Shown: in pieces, positions 17,120-26,174 of the stretch
Numbering within the stretch: the stretch's first letter is position 1
Layout of the letters: the number at the start of each line of letters is the position of its first letter
Origin: Hydrogenophaga sp.
GTDB lineage: Bacteria; Pseudomonadota; Gammaproteobacteria; Burkholderiales; Burkholderiaceae_C
NCBI RefSeq assembly: GCF_030158645.1
Contig: NZ_JAOASO010000093.1
Span: 1 to 44,763 of the forward strand
Direction: 5' to 3'
Length of the DNA: 44,763 nucleotides
The notes under the pieces: model-generated
What the model was told of the DNA's origin: nothing
Databases searched by the model: none
Seen by the model: only the letters and a program-made list of their open reading frames with translations
Translations under genes and position numbers: made by a program

Positions 17120-20100
17120 ATGTTCAAGTGGCTACTGGATAACAGCCTTTCGAATCGTTTGCTGGTGATGATCGCCAGCGTGGTTCTGATGGCCTATGGT
17201 GCATTCACGCTTTCGACCACTCCGGTGGACGTCTTCCCTGACCTCAACAAGCCAACTGTCACGATCATGACGGAGGCTGGTGGCATGGCGGCTGAAGAAG
17301 TCGAACAACTCATCACCTTCCCTCTTGAGACGACCATGAACGGCCTGCCAGGCGTGGAGTCGGTGCGCTCAACTTCGTCTGCTGGCCTGTCCTTTCTCTA
17401 CGTGACTTTTGATTGGAGCACTGACATCTTTCGCGCCCGGCAACTGGTGTCGGAGAGGTTGTCGTCGATGGAAGAAGGCATTGCAAACGGGGTGGTGCCG
17501 CGCATGGGGCCTATCAGCTCGATCATGGGCGAGATCATGCAAATCGCCATCCCAGTCGATCCAAGCAAGATCAGCGCGATGGCTGTGCGCGAGTACGCTG
17601 ATTGGGTGCTGCGACCGCGACTCCTCTCTGTACCCGGCGTTGCACAAGTCATTCCCATTGGAGGCGAGGTTCGTCAATTCCAAGTCCAACCCAACACCAT
17701 GCGAATGGCCGAGCTGGGGATCACACACGGACAGCTCGAAGACGCGTTGAAGGGATATTCCTCAAACACCTCTGGTGGTTTTCTGGAGTTGAACGGTCGC
17801 GAGTATTTGATTCGCAATCTGGGGCGCACTTCCAAGCTGGATGACCTCAACAACCTGGCCTTGACCGCGAAGGACGGACAACCCATCCTGATGCGCCAAA
17901 TTGCAGAGGTGACTTTTGCTGCTGCGCTGAAGCGGGGTGACGCAGGCTACGAAGGAAAACCGGCGGTGATTCTGGGTATCCAGAAGCAGCCAACTGCAGA
18001 CACCATTGCTCTCACGCAGTCCATTGAGGAAGCACTTGAAGGGCTCAAGGCTTCGCTGCCCGCAGGGATGGAGCCGCCGCGAGTGACTTTTCGACAGGCC
18101 AGCTTCATCGAAGCCTCGATCACAACGTTGCAGGGCAAGCTGATAGGCGCTTCCATCTTTGTGGCAGTGATCCTTTTCTTCTTTCTGGGGACTCTGCGGC
18201 CGACCATCATCGCCCTGACGGCCATTCCAGTGTCGATCTTCATCACTGCTCTGGTCTTCAAGTATTTTGGACTGTCGATCAATACGATGACACTGGGCGG
18301 CTTGGCCATCGCGATTGGCGGTTTGGTCGATGACGCAGTGGTCGGGGTAGAGAACGTCCTTCGGCGATTGAAGGCCGATCGGGCCAACCATCCGCACAGC
18401 CGGTTGCACCCCATCGAAGTTGTTGCGCAAGCCACGATGGAAGTCAGATCGGCCATCCTCTACGCAACGATCATCATCGTGTTGGTGTTCATTCCGTTGT
18501 TCGCGTTGCCAGGATTGGAAGGCAAGCTGTTTGCGCCACTGGGCATCGCCTTCATCGTTTCGACCCTCGCGTCGTTGATCGTTTCGGTTACGGTCACTCC
18601 TGTGCTCAGCTTCTATCTTCTTCCACGCATGAAGAACCTGGACCACGGGGATACCAAAGTGCTTGCCTGGCTAAAGGCGCGTTACAGCAGCAGTTTGCAG
18701 GGCGTGCTCAACAGACCCAAAGCTGCCATGGCAGCCGCGGGGGCAGCAGTGCTGGTGGCGGCAGCCTCTGTGCCGTTCTTCCCAACAACATTCCTGCCGC
18801 CATTCAACGAGGGCACGTTGCTGATCGGGTTGCGTTTGAATCCTGGCGTGACTTTGACGGAGTCATCTGCGCTGGCTCGCCAGGCAGAGGTGTTGGTCAA
18901 ACAAGTACCGGAGGTGACGCACGTCGGGCGCCGCAGTGGACGTGCCGAGCTCGATGAGCATGCGGAAGGTGTGCACGTGAACGAACTCGACGTAGGATTG
19001 AAACCGACTGCCGAACTGACGCGCAGCATGGACGAAATCAAGGCCGACATCCGGGCGCGTTTGATCAATCTGCCAGCTGCCCTGGAGATCGGGCAGCCTA
19101 TTTCTCACCGCATTGACCATATGCTCTCGGGCGTGCGCTCGCAGATTGCAATCAAGATTTTCGGAGAGGACCTGGACGCGTTGCGGGGACAGGCGGATGC
19201 ACTGCGTGCCAGGCTGGCCACCATTCCAGGTATTGCAGATCTTCAGATCGAAAAGCAGGTGCTTTCGCCGCAAATCAAGGTGCGCATCGACTACGCTGCT
19301 GCTGCCCAATATGGAGTCCCTGCACCGCAGGTTTTATCCGCCCTGCAAGCGTTGGTTGAAGGCGAGAAAATCACCCAGATCGTGGAAGGCAGCCGGCGAT
19401 TTGCACTGGTGGTGAAGCTGCCGGAGTCGGCGCGGTCCGTGGAGGGCTTGAGTCAGATCCTGATCGAAACTCCAGCCGGGCGCATACCGCTGTCGAAAAT
19501 TGCCACCATCGAAGATGGGGATGGACCCAATCAGATCAGTCGCGATGACGGCAAGCGGCGCATCGTGTTGTCAGCAAATGCTTCCGGGCGCGCGCTGTCC
19601 GAAATCGTCGTTGATATCCGGCGGGTGGTCGCTGAGACAAAGCTGCCGGAGGGTTACTTCATTACCCTGGGTGGTCAGTTCCAAGCACAGGAAGAAGCTG
19701 CGCGGCTGGTCGGTCTGTTGTCGATCGTGTCGCTTACCCTGATGTTTGTCGTGCTGTACAGCCGCTACAAGTCGGCGGCGCTTTCGGCGCTGATCATGGT
19801 GAACATTCCGCTCGCCTTGGTCGGTGCTGTGATAGGGCTTTGGCTGTCAGGTCAGCCCCTCAGCGTCGCAGCATTGGTGGGCTTCATCACCCTCGCCGGC
19901 ATCTCAGTGCGTAACGGCATCCTCAAGGTCAGCCACTACATCAACTTGATGCGTTTAGAGGGTGAGTCCTTCGACCAGAAGATGGTCATGCGCGGTTCGC
20001 TCGAACGGTTGAGCCCGGTGCTGATGACGGCTTTGGTGACAGCCTTTGCGCTGGCCCCGCTGCTTTTCGAAGCTGAACAACCTGGAACCGAGGTTTTGCA

Positions 20101-20239
20101 CCCTGTAGCCGTTGTGATTTTTTCCGGTCTGATCAGCTCAACCCTGCTTGACACCTTCCTGACGCCGGCCATGTTCTGGCTGTTTGGGCGCAAGCCTGCC
20201 GAAGCCCTCATGAACGACAAAGATGCCGAAGCACTTTGA
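17120..20239 (+). CDS. czcA: Heavy-metal efflux RND pump (CzcA/CusA family)
   Basis: Inner-membrane proton/metal antiporter of the HME-RND family, 1039 residues, with the usual two halves of six helices and two large periplasmic loops. The start MFKWLLDNSLSNRLLV and TPVDVFPDLNKPTVTIMTEA are typical. The helix-4 signature is A398-I-G...D404-D-A...V410-E-N; in C. metallidurans CzcA the equivalent is DFG...DGA...VEN, so the first Asp is Ala here. Substrate class is therefore uncertain: divalent cations such as Ni, Co, Zn or Cd remain possible. The gene symbol follows family usage and does not claim substrate. Codon use is less GC-rich than the flanking genes. Upstream partners are the CzcB- and CzcC-like genes. 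Confidence 0.92.
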   Translation: MFKWLLDNSLSNRLLVMIASVVLMAYGAFTLSTTPVDVFPDLNKPTVTIMTEAGGMAAEEVEQLITFPLETTMNGLPGVESVRSTSSAGLSFLYVTFDWSTDIFRARQLVSERLSSMEEGIANGVVPRMGPISSIMGEIMQIAIPVDPSKISAMAVREYADWVLRPRLLSVPGVAQVIPIGGEVRQFQVQPNTMRMAELGITHGQLEDALKGYSSNTSGGFLELNGREYLIRNLGRTSKLDDLNNLALTAKDGQPILMRQIAEVTFAAALKRGDAGYEGKPAVILGIQKQPTADTIALTQSIEEALEGLKASLPAGMEPPRVTFRQASFIEASITTLQGKLIGASIFVAVILFFFLGTLRPTIIALTAIPVSIFITALVFKYFGLSINTMTLGGLAIAIGGLVDDAVVGVENVLRRLKADRANHPHSRLHPIEVVAQATMEVRSAILYATIIIVLVFIPLFALPGLEGKLFAPLGIAFIVSTLASLIVSVTVTPVLSFYLLPRMKNLDHGDTKVLAWLKARYSSSLQGVLNRPKAAMAAAGAAVLVAAASVPFFPTTFLPPFNEGTLLIGLRLNPGVTLTESSALARQAEVLVKQVPEVTHVGRRSGRAELDEHAEGVHVNELDVGLKPTAELTRSMDEIKADIRARLINLPAALEIGQPISHRIDHMLSGVRSQIAIKIFGEDLDALRGQADALRARLATIPGIADLQIEKQVLSPQIKVRIDYAAAAQYGVPAPQVLSALQALVEGEKITQIVEGSRRFALVVKLPESARSVEGLSQILIETPAGRIPLSKIATIEDGDGPNQISRDDGKRRIVLSANASGRALSEIVVDIRRVVAETKLPEGYFITLGGQFQAQEEAARLVGLLSIVSLTLMFVVLYSRYKSAALSALIMVNIPLALVGAVIGLWLSGQPLSVAALVGFITLAGISVRNGILKVSHYINLMRLEGESFDQKMVMRGSLERLSPVLMTALVTAFALAPLLFEAEQPGTEVLHPVAVVIFSGLISSTLLDTFLTPAMFWLFGRKPAEALMNDKDAEAL

Positions 20240-20273
20240 TTTTTACCCTGCCATCCACCCCGAAAGGACTCTC

Positions 20274-20660
20274 ATGAAAACGAAAATATTGGCCGCTTCT
20301 GCGGCCTTGGCCTTGGCCAATATGGCCTTGGCTGCTGGCGACAAGCACAGCCACGCACACGAGCACAAACCGCTGCACGGAGGCGTTGTCGTCGAACTCA
20401 AGGACATGGACTATGAATTGGTGGCCAAGTCCTCGATCATCCAGCTGCACCTGCGCGACCACGGGAAACCCGCTGACGTGTCCAAAGGCACTGCCAAGGT
20501 GACGCTGCTGACAGGCACTGAAAAACAGGAAGTTGAACTGAAACCCGTCGGCGACAAGCTCGAAGCCACAGGCAACTTCAATATCGGCTCAGGCACCAAA
20601 GCCGTCGCTGTGGTGACCTTGGCGGGCAAGCCAGCTACCGTGCGCTTTGTCATGAAGTGA
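20274..20660 (+). CDS. Small His-rich periplasmic protein of the efflux operon
   Basis: A 128-residue exported protein. A signal peptide (ILAASAALALANMALAAG) is followed by KHSHAHEHKPLHGG, with His at 25, 27, 29, 31 and 35, a strong candidate metal site. The remainder is a small beta-rich domain (VVVELKDMDYELVAK; VAVVTLAGKPATVRFVMK). It resembles the extra N-terminal domain of some metal-efflux fusion proteins. I chose the ATG at 20274; the frame opens at 20223 inside the pump gene, but only this start gives a signal peptide. It closes the operon. A periplasmic metal chaperone feeding the pump is a reasonable inference. Confidence 0.82.
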   Translation: MKTKILAASAALALANMALAAGDKHSHAHEHKPLHGGVVVELKDMDYELVAKSSIIQLHLRDHGKPADVSKGTAKVTLLTGTEKQEVELKPVGDKLEATGNFNIGSGTKAVAVVTLAGKPATVRFVMK

Positions 20661-20692
20661 CGCGCTTTTGCTCTTTGCGTTTGCATGGCGGC

Positions 20693-21970
20693 TCACGACT
20701 TTCGGTTGAAAGTCGGCTCTACCTCTGTCCCACGAAGCAAGCGCGGGCCGTTGGTAACCACCAACAGGCTTGCGCCCATATCGGCGAAAACCGCCATCCA
20801 CATGGTCGCGGTGCCCAGCACCAGAAACACACTCTTGATTCCCAATGCCAAGGCGATGTTCTGCCAGAGCACCGCGTGGGTGCGCTTGGACAGCCGTACC
20901 GTCTCGGCCACGCGCTGAAGGTTGTGGTTCATGATGACCACATCCGCTGCTTCCATGGCTGTGTCGGTACCTGCACCGCCCATGGCGAAACCAATGTCGG
21001 CCTGAGCCAACGTCGGTACATCGTTGATGCCATCGCCGGTCATGCCGGTAGGGCCATACCGCTGTTGCATCTCCTTGATCGCGTCAAGCTTGGCTTCGGG
21101 AAGCAAGTCGCCGCGTGCATCTTCGATGCCCGCCTGCGCTGCAATGGCCTTGGCGGTTGCGCTGTTGTCGCCGGTCAGCATGACTGAGGTCACGACGAGT
21201 ACCTTGATGGCGACGATGGCCTGTCTAGAGGTCTCCCTGATGGTGTCAGCAACGGCAAACAGTGCGAGAACGCGGGATCCGTCCGCCAAGAGGGTCACCG
21301 TGAGGCCTTGCTTTTCGTGGACAGCGAGTTCCGCTTCCAGGTCAGGGGTGCACAGTCCCTGCTCATGAATCAGTCGGTGATTGGCCAGCACCAAGCGCGC
21401 ACTATTCACCACACCCTCAACACCACGCCCAGGTAAAGCCTTGAAATCTTGCGCCTCTGGCCCCTGAACTTTCAGACCCTGAACAATTGCCTTGGAAACT
21501 GGGTGATCGGAACGGCTGGCCAGAGTGGCGACCATCTGCTGGGCCAATGCTTCATCGCCATCACCTCAATTTCGCCACTGCACAAGCTTCGGTTTGCCCT
21601 TGGTGATGGTGCCCGTCTTGTCCAGTGCCACTGCTTTCAGGAGTCGGGCGTCCTCCAGGTAGGTACCACCTTTGATCAATATTTCGCGGCGGGCACCGGC
21701 TGCCAGTCCGCTGACCACAGTGACAGGCGTGGAAATCACCAAGGCACAGGGGCAGGCGATCACCAGCAGCACGAGCGCCTTTTACAGCGCTTCCAGCCAG
21801 GTCAGGCCCATCAAAAACGGCGGGAGAACCGCCACAGCCACTGCAATGGCGAAGACCGCAGGCGTGTAGATGGCGGCAAAGCGATCGACGAATCGCTGTG
21901 TCGGCGCACGCGTGCCTTGCGCTTGCTCAACAGCTTGAATGATCCTCGCCAGAGTCGTGTTGCTCGACAT
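20693..21970 (-). pseudogene. Decayed Cd/Zn-type P1B ATPase (CadA/ZntA-like), 5'-truncated, two in-frame stops
   Basis: The C-terminal two-thirds of a metal-transporting P-type ATPase, in one continuous frame broken by two nonsense codons. Remnants in order: NTTLARIIQAVEQAQG...RFVDRFAAIYTPAVF; a TAA (21782-21784) where relatives have Tyr before [15 protein letters not shown]; the CPC metal helix; the phosphorylation motif DKTGTITKG; a TGA (21566-21568); then SDHPVSKAIV, MLTGDNSATAKAIA and TGDGIND. The soluble metal domain, first helices and actuator domain are missing upstream of about 21970. Further drift is seen (NDVPTL for NDAPAL, TNGPRLL for ANGLRLL). It cannot make a full pump. It probably came with the efflux block. 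Confidence 0.88.
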
Positions 21971-22190
21971 CCACGTCTTGTGGGCTGGCGGTTTCTTGTT
22001 TCATGAACCCATTGGACATCTTGAAGCCACTCCGCCGCCAACTCTCGTTCAAGTCTCTGAAAAATAGGCTAACCCACGCAGATTGCCCACCAAGACGGGG
22101 CAGTCTTGATCCCCGAAGCCGGGTTCAGGCGTAAAAAAACCCGCCGTGTTGCCACGGCAGGTTTCTATTCAGATGACAATCAAATCGACA
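21971..22190. other. Junction between decayed ATPase and porin
   Basis: Apart from the porin terminator at 22131-22168 I see no gene here. The ATPase homology stops near 21970, and about 160 bp of unplaced sequence follows, so this may be the right edge of the acquired metal-resistance block. Confidence 0.5.
22131..22168 (-). terminator. Intrinsic terminator after the first porin gene
   Basis: On the minus strand the stem AAACCTGCCGTG/CACGGCGGGTTT (one mismatch) is followed by a T-run. It is 28/32 identical to the terminator at 13397-13428, with one compensatory A-T to G-C change in the stem. Confidence 0.82.
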
Positions 22191-23288
22191 TCAGAAAGAG
22201 TGCTGCACACCCACAGCGAACAAGCTCGACTTCACGGTCAAATCGGAGGCAGTAGGCTGAGCTTTCAATTTCGTCTGGGTCACAGCGGTGTAGGCCAGGG
22301 TGCGCTTTGACAACGCGTACTTGGCGACGACAGAATAGCCCGTGGTCTTTGCAACAGCGGTGCCATTGTCTTTGATTTTAGACTGGGCATATCCACCACC
22401 GATGGTGAGATTGGCGCCGAGAGGAGCTTCCAAGCCGATATTGTACTCGTTGGCTTTCGTCGAACCTGCCACACCAGTTTCCACATGCTTGACCGTGTTG
22501 AAGCCCGCAACCACTTTCAAGGCGCCAAGATCATAGGAGCCGTTGATCAGGGTGTATGAAGTTTTACCGTTACCCAAAGTGAAAGCGGCTACGACCAATG
22601 GATCGGTCAAAAAGCCGGGGATCGCGCTGAAAGTGCCGTTAGCACCGTTCTGCTTTTGCTGCTGGTGAGCAATTCCGGCCACCACAGGCCCTGCTGCGTA
22701 GTTCAAGCTGAGGGAGGTGATGCTCGAGGCTTTAGAACCTGGAGCCGCAGTCTTGTCTTCACCAAACGCGTACGCAACCGAACCAGTCAATCCACCGAAG
22801 CTAGGTGTGGTGTACGCAACCATGTTGTTTGGGTTGTCTTCGTAGCTCAGCCAAGTTGAGAAGGACGAAGCAATATTGGCAGTAAACGTATCGTTTGCAG
22901 CAAAGCGGGTGTTGTCATACGGCGTCCAATCTGGGCCGAGGTTGATCTCACCAAACCCGCCAGAGAGACCGACCTTTGCAATACGGCTTCCGAGCCTAGT
23001 TGCCTGTGGTGCGTCTGGGGAAATTGCCGTCTCAATAGTGAAATTTGCCTTCAAGCCACCGCCCAGATCTTCAGTACCCTTGAAGCCGATGCGGCTCGTG
23101 GCAAGACCACCGCTGTTCAACACGGAATTGCGCGTGGAGCCGTTTGCAGCAGGGACGATCGTGCTGCTGATGTCGGTCTTGGTGGATCCCACCCAAACGT
23201 CCATCAAACCATAGATGGTCACGCTGGACTGAGCCATAGCGGCACCGGAGGAAGCCAGAACGGCCAAAGCGATCAGGGACTTTTTCAT
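22191..23288 (-). CDS. Gram-negative porin (Omp32/porin_4 family)
   Basis: A 365-residue outer membrane trimeric porin. Signal peptide MKKSLIALAVLASSGAAMAQ, then the standard mature start SSVTIYGLMDVWVG; amphipathic strands with the family pieces LGGGLKANFTIETAI and GGFGEINLGPDWTPYD; and a C-terminal Phe (VGVQHSF) used as outer membrane sorting signal. I start at 23288, the fMet of the signal peptide with AAGGAAAT upstream, rather than the open 23312. Own terminator downstream. A paralogue lies just upstream on the same strand. Such porins pass small anions and other solutes; the specific solute cannot be told. Confidence 0.94.
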   Translation of the reverse strand: MKKSLIALAVLASSGAAMAQSSVTIYGLMDVWVGSTKTDISSTIVPAANGSTRNSVLNSGGLATSRIGFKGTEDLGGGLKANFTIETAISPDAPQATRLGSRIAKVGLSGGFGEINLGPDWTPYDNTRFAANDTFTANIASSFSTWLSYEDNPNNMVAYTTPSFGGLTGSVAYAFGEDKTAAPGSKASSITSLSLNYAAGPVVAGIAHQQQKQNGANGTFSAIPGFLTDPLVVAAFTLGNGKTSYTLINGSYDLGALKVVAGFNTVKHVETGVAGSTKANEYNIGLEAPLGANLTIGGGYAQSKIKDNGTAVAKTTGYSVVAKYALSKRTLAYTAVTQTKLKAQPTASDLTVKSSLFAVGVQHSF

Positions 23289-23500
23289 TGAAATTTCCTT
23301 GTGAGGATGCAACCACGTTGCAGATTGATGAAACGGACAAGCGAATCTTAGTGCGGTTGCTGCCCACAGCTACGGGTATCCCCTAGCAAGTCGCGATCAA
23401 GGCGACTTTTTGTTGCTTGCATGCAACGATAAGCCTGACCAGAAGACCGGCTGCCAGAGGTGCCAGATCCGACTTCACGCCATAGAAAAGCAGATTCCAA

Positions 23501-23534
23501 TGAAAAAAGCCCGGCACAAAGTGCCGGGCTTTAG
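23501..23534 (-). terminator. Intrinsic terminator after the second porin gene
   Basis: A perfect 12-bp stem AAAGCCCGGCAC/GTGCCGGGCTTT (23506-23517 with 23521-23532) and AAA loop, with a T-run on the minus strand. It separates the two porin genes into independent units. Confidence 0.93.
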
Positions 23535-23582
23535 AACTGAACCAGTCGACAGCCCAGGAAAAGGCTGTCCATGTCTCAGCTA

Positions 23583-24641
23583 TTAGAAAACGTGGCTGAT
23601 ACCGACGTTGTAGCCAGTCGAACGGCCGTTCGCTGCGCCCGTGTTGGCTGGATTGGTAGAACTAAGCGACAAAGCAGCACCGTTTTTGTTCTTCAGCGAA
23701 GCAACGGTCGCGTAGACAGCGGTGCGCTTGGACAAGTCGTAGATGTAGCCCAGCGCAAACTTCGTGATTTTTTGATCCGTTGGGGTTCCCAAGTCGATCT
23801 TCGTGTTGTTGTAAGAGACGCGCGCGCGGCCTGGACCGACAGGGGCGACAGCACCGATTTCAAAGTTGCTGACTTTTGCGACGAACGCACCAGTTGCTGC
23901 GTTGGTGCCCTTTTCCTGACCGAAGTTCGTCATCAACTTGGCAACGCCGAAGTCATACGACACGCCACCCACTGTGGATTTGTGATCCCGAGTGGCTCCA
24001 GAGCCGTCTGTGTCGCTGTAGGCCAGTTCAGCCATCAGCGGACCAGCCGAGTAGTTCAAGCGCAAGCCAGCACTGCGGCCTGCGTTGTTACCGGCAGCAG
24101 CCTGCTCGTCGAATGCGTATTGGGCATGGGCTTGGAAACCGGCCATACGAGGCGTGTTGTAAGTGATGGCGTTGTTGTTCCAGATCGGGTTGGTCTGGCC
24201 AGTAACCGTGTGGGCCACCACGCGGTTGGCAAAACCGAAGCCGTTGCCCACACCACCAGTGCCGAATGGCGAGAACAGGAAACCCGACCAGAAAGTGGTG
24301 GAGTACTCACGGCCCAGACGGACCTCACCAAAGCCACCTTCCAAACCCACCCAAGCGCCACGATCACCAATCGAGCTGGCGCCTGGCTGATCTGCGGTCA
24401 AGCTCGTTTCAATCTGGAATTTCGCCTTCAAGCCACCGCCAAGGTCTTCCGTGCCACGGAAACCCAGACGGTTGGTGGTCATGTTGCTGCTGGTCAGGCC
24501 AGTGTTGTCGGTGCTGCCGACGCCGCTGTTGTTCACGCTGGCGAAGCCAACGTCAACCACGCCGTACAGGGTGACGGACGACTGGGCCATTGCGGCGCCG
24601 GTGGCGGCCAGGGCGGCCAAAGCAATCAGGGTCTTTTTCAT
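23583..24641 (-). CDS. Gram-negative porin (Omp32/porin_4 family), paralogue
   Basis: A 352-residue outer membrane porin. Signal peptide MKKTLIALAALAATGAAMAQ, mature start SSVTLYGVVDVGFASV, core motifs LGGGLKAKFQIETSL and GGFGEVRLGREYSTTFW, and C-terminal Phe (VGISHVF). The start at 24641 matches the paralogue. It is separated from the other porin by a strong terminator and about 290 bp, so each likely has its own promoter. Divergent extracellular loops between the two suggest different solute preference or regulation; inference. Confidence 0.94.
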   Translation of the reverse strand: MKKTLIALAALAATGAAMAQSSVTLYGVVDVGFASVNNSGVGSTDNTGLTSSNMTTNRLGFRGTEDLGGGLKAKFQIETSLTADQPGASSIGDRGAWVGLEGGFGEVRLGREYSTTFWSGFLFSPFGTGGVGNGFGFANRVVAHTVTGQTNPIWNNNAITYNTPRMAGFQAHAQYAFDEQAAAGNNAGRSAGLRLNYSAGPLMAELAYSDTDGSGATRDHKSTVGGVSYDFGVAKLMTNFGQEKGTNAATGAFVAKVSNFEIGAVAPVGPGRARVSYNNTKIDLGTPTDQKITKFALGYIYDLSKRTAVYATVASLKNKNGAALSLSSTNPANTGAANGRSTGYNVGISHVF

Positions 24642-24968
24642 GGAAAGTTTCTCCAAGGGTTGAATAAGGACTGGTGGTCTCTGCCGCCGAGCCGACCTCC
24701 ATCAGAAGGTTGGATGAATTGCATCAGAAAGTGATGGAGGGCGCCACGGTGGAAACCGCATTTCTGGCGTTCTGGTGCCCTTCCATGGTGCTTCTGTTGC
24801 ACCACCGCGACGCACTCGGTAGTTACCCTTAAGCCATTCATTCACAGATACTTTGCGGGGTATCCACCTGGGTTATCGAGGTGATTTGGGTACACGTAGC
24901 AACATCCCCCCATGATGGTCGCCAAGCCTTTGGCAGCCTTGTTTTCCATTCACGCAGACGGACCTTCC
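24642..24968. promoter_or_regulatory. Divergent promoter region, porin and coq7
   Basis: This 327-bp gap must hold the promoters for the porin (minus) and coq7 (plus). A GGGGTATCCACC element at 24856-24867 resembles GGGTATCCCC upstream of the other porin (23374-23383). I see no RNA gene or further coding sequence. Confidence 0.45.
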
Positions 24969-25628
24969 ATGAGCACTGCTTCAGACGCTTTGATCAACGC
25001 CGCAGACTCGGCACTGAGAACCCTGTTTGTCACCCCGAGGGCCTCACGGGATTGCCCAACGGTTCCAGAACGGGCGACCGACCACGAACTCAGCGATGCT
25101 GACAAGCACCTCTCTGGTGCCTTGATGCGGGTGAATCATGTGGGCGAGGTGTGCGCCCAGGCGCTGTACACGGCGCAGGCGCTCACGGCGCGCTGGCCGG
25201 GCCAGTCTGCCCAGCCCAATGAGGGACTGGCCCGTCAACTCGAAGCGGCAGGCAAAGAGGAAACAGACCACCTGGCCTGGACCCAGACGCGGCTGGACGA
25301 GCTGGGTGCGCGCGCCTCGCTGTTGAACCCGCTTTGGTATGCAGGGGCGTTCGGCCTGGGTCTGCTGGCCGGGCGCCTGGGGCACGGCGTGAGCCTGGGC
25401 TTTGTGGTGGAAACCGAGCGGCAGGTGGAAGCCCACCTGGCCGAACACATGGAGCGCCTGCCGGCGGGCGACCATGCTTCGCGTGCCATCGTCGCGCAAA
25501 TGAAGCTGGATGAGGCCCGGCACGCGCGCGAGGCCATGAGCGCAGGGGCGGTGGAGCTGCCCGCGCCGGTGAAGGGCCTGATGAAGCTGGCGGCCAAGGT
25601 CATGACGACGGTGGCACACCGCATCTGA
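24969..25628 (+). CDS. coq7: Demethoxyubiquinone hydroxylase Coq7
   Basis: A diiron monooxygenase that hydroxylates 2-octaprenyl-3-methyl-6-methoxy-1,4-benzoquinol at C6 in ubiquinone synthesis, at the inner membrane. The 219-residue product has the ferritin-like iron ligands in order: E in [14 protein letters not shown], the EExxH of [10 protein letters not shown] in [12 protein letters not shown], and DEARHAREA near the end. Membrane-facing helices ([14 protein letters not shown]) are typical. I prefer the ATG at 24969 ([13 protein letters not shown]); the ATG at 24912 would add 19 residues and cannot be excluded. Stands alone between porin and OsmC genes. Confidence 0.92.
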   Translation: MSTASDALINAADSALRTLFVTPRASRDCPTVPERATDHELSDADKHLSGALMRVNHVGEVCAQALYTAQALTARWPGQSAQPNEGLARQLEAAGKEETDHLAWTQTRLDELGARASLLNPLWYAGAFGLGLLAGRLGHGVSLGFVVETERQVEAHLAEHMERLPAGDHASRAIVAQMKLDEARHAREAMSAGAVELPAPVKGLMKLAAKVMTTVAHRI

Positions 25629-25637
25629 GGCGCTGGA

Positions 25638-26087
25638 TCAGGCTTCCAGCACGTCGAAACTGGTGGTGATGTCCGCCGTCTTGCCCAGCATGATGCTGGC
25701 CGAGCAGTATTTGTCGTGGCTCATGGCAATGGCGCGCTCCACCGCCAAGGGAGGGATGGCTTTGCCGCTCACCGTGAAGTGCATGTGGATCTTGGTGAAA
25801 ACTTTGGGGTCGGTGTCTGCCCGTTCGGTCTCCAGCTTGACGCTGCAGCCACGCACATCATGGCGACCCCGCTTGAGGATCAACACCACGTCGTAGGCGG
25901 TGCAGCCGCCGGTGCCGGCCAACACCGTTTCCATGGGACGCGGCGCCATGTTGGCTCCGCCGTTCTCGGGTTTCGCTTCGTCTGGCGCGCCATCCATGGT
26001 GATCACATGGCCACTGCCGGTTTCGGCCACAAAACCCATGTGGGAGCGGGTGCCGGCAGCGCCGGTCCAGGTAACGGTGCATTCCAT
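25638..26087 (-). CDS. OsmC/Ohr-family peroxide-reducing protein
   Basis: A 149-residue cytoplasmic OsmC-like protein of the YhfA/OsmC-related type. The two conserved redox cysteines are C62 (GTGGCTAYD) and C128 (SHDKYCSAS), as needed for thiol-dependent reduction of organic hydroperoxides. It is convergent with coq7 (9 bp apart) and divergent from ilvA. No regulator is nearby. Family clear; true substrate unknown. Confidence 0.9.
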   Translation of the reverse strand: MECTVTWTGAAGTRSHMGFVAETGSGHVITMDGAPDEAKPENGGANMAPRPMETVLAGTGGCTAYDVVLILKRGRHDVRGCSVKLETERADTDPKVFTKIHMHFTVSGKAIPPLAVERAIAMSHDKYCSASIMLGKTADITTSFDVLEA

Positions 26088-26174
26088 GGGCGTGTCCAGT
26101 CGTGAAGTAGTCGCGGGGTGGGTGGTGAATTTGGGGGCAACGCCCTAGAAAGCGCCAAAAAACGACGCCGCATG

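Noticed and set aside
20693..21547. Separate 284-residue functional protein
   Set aside because: It is the C-terminal piece of the P-type ATPase in the same frame as two upstream fragments and lacks the phosphorylation site, so it is part of a pseudogene.
21909..22010. Short minus-strand frame upstream of the ATPase remnant, starting MSNGFMKQETASPQDV
   Set aside because: About 30 codons, overlaps the remnant in another frame, no recognised family; more likely junction debris.
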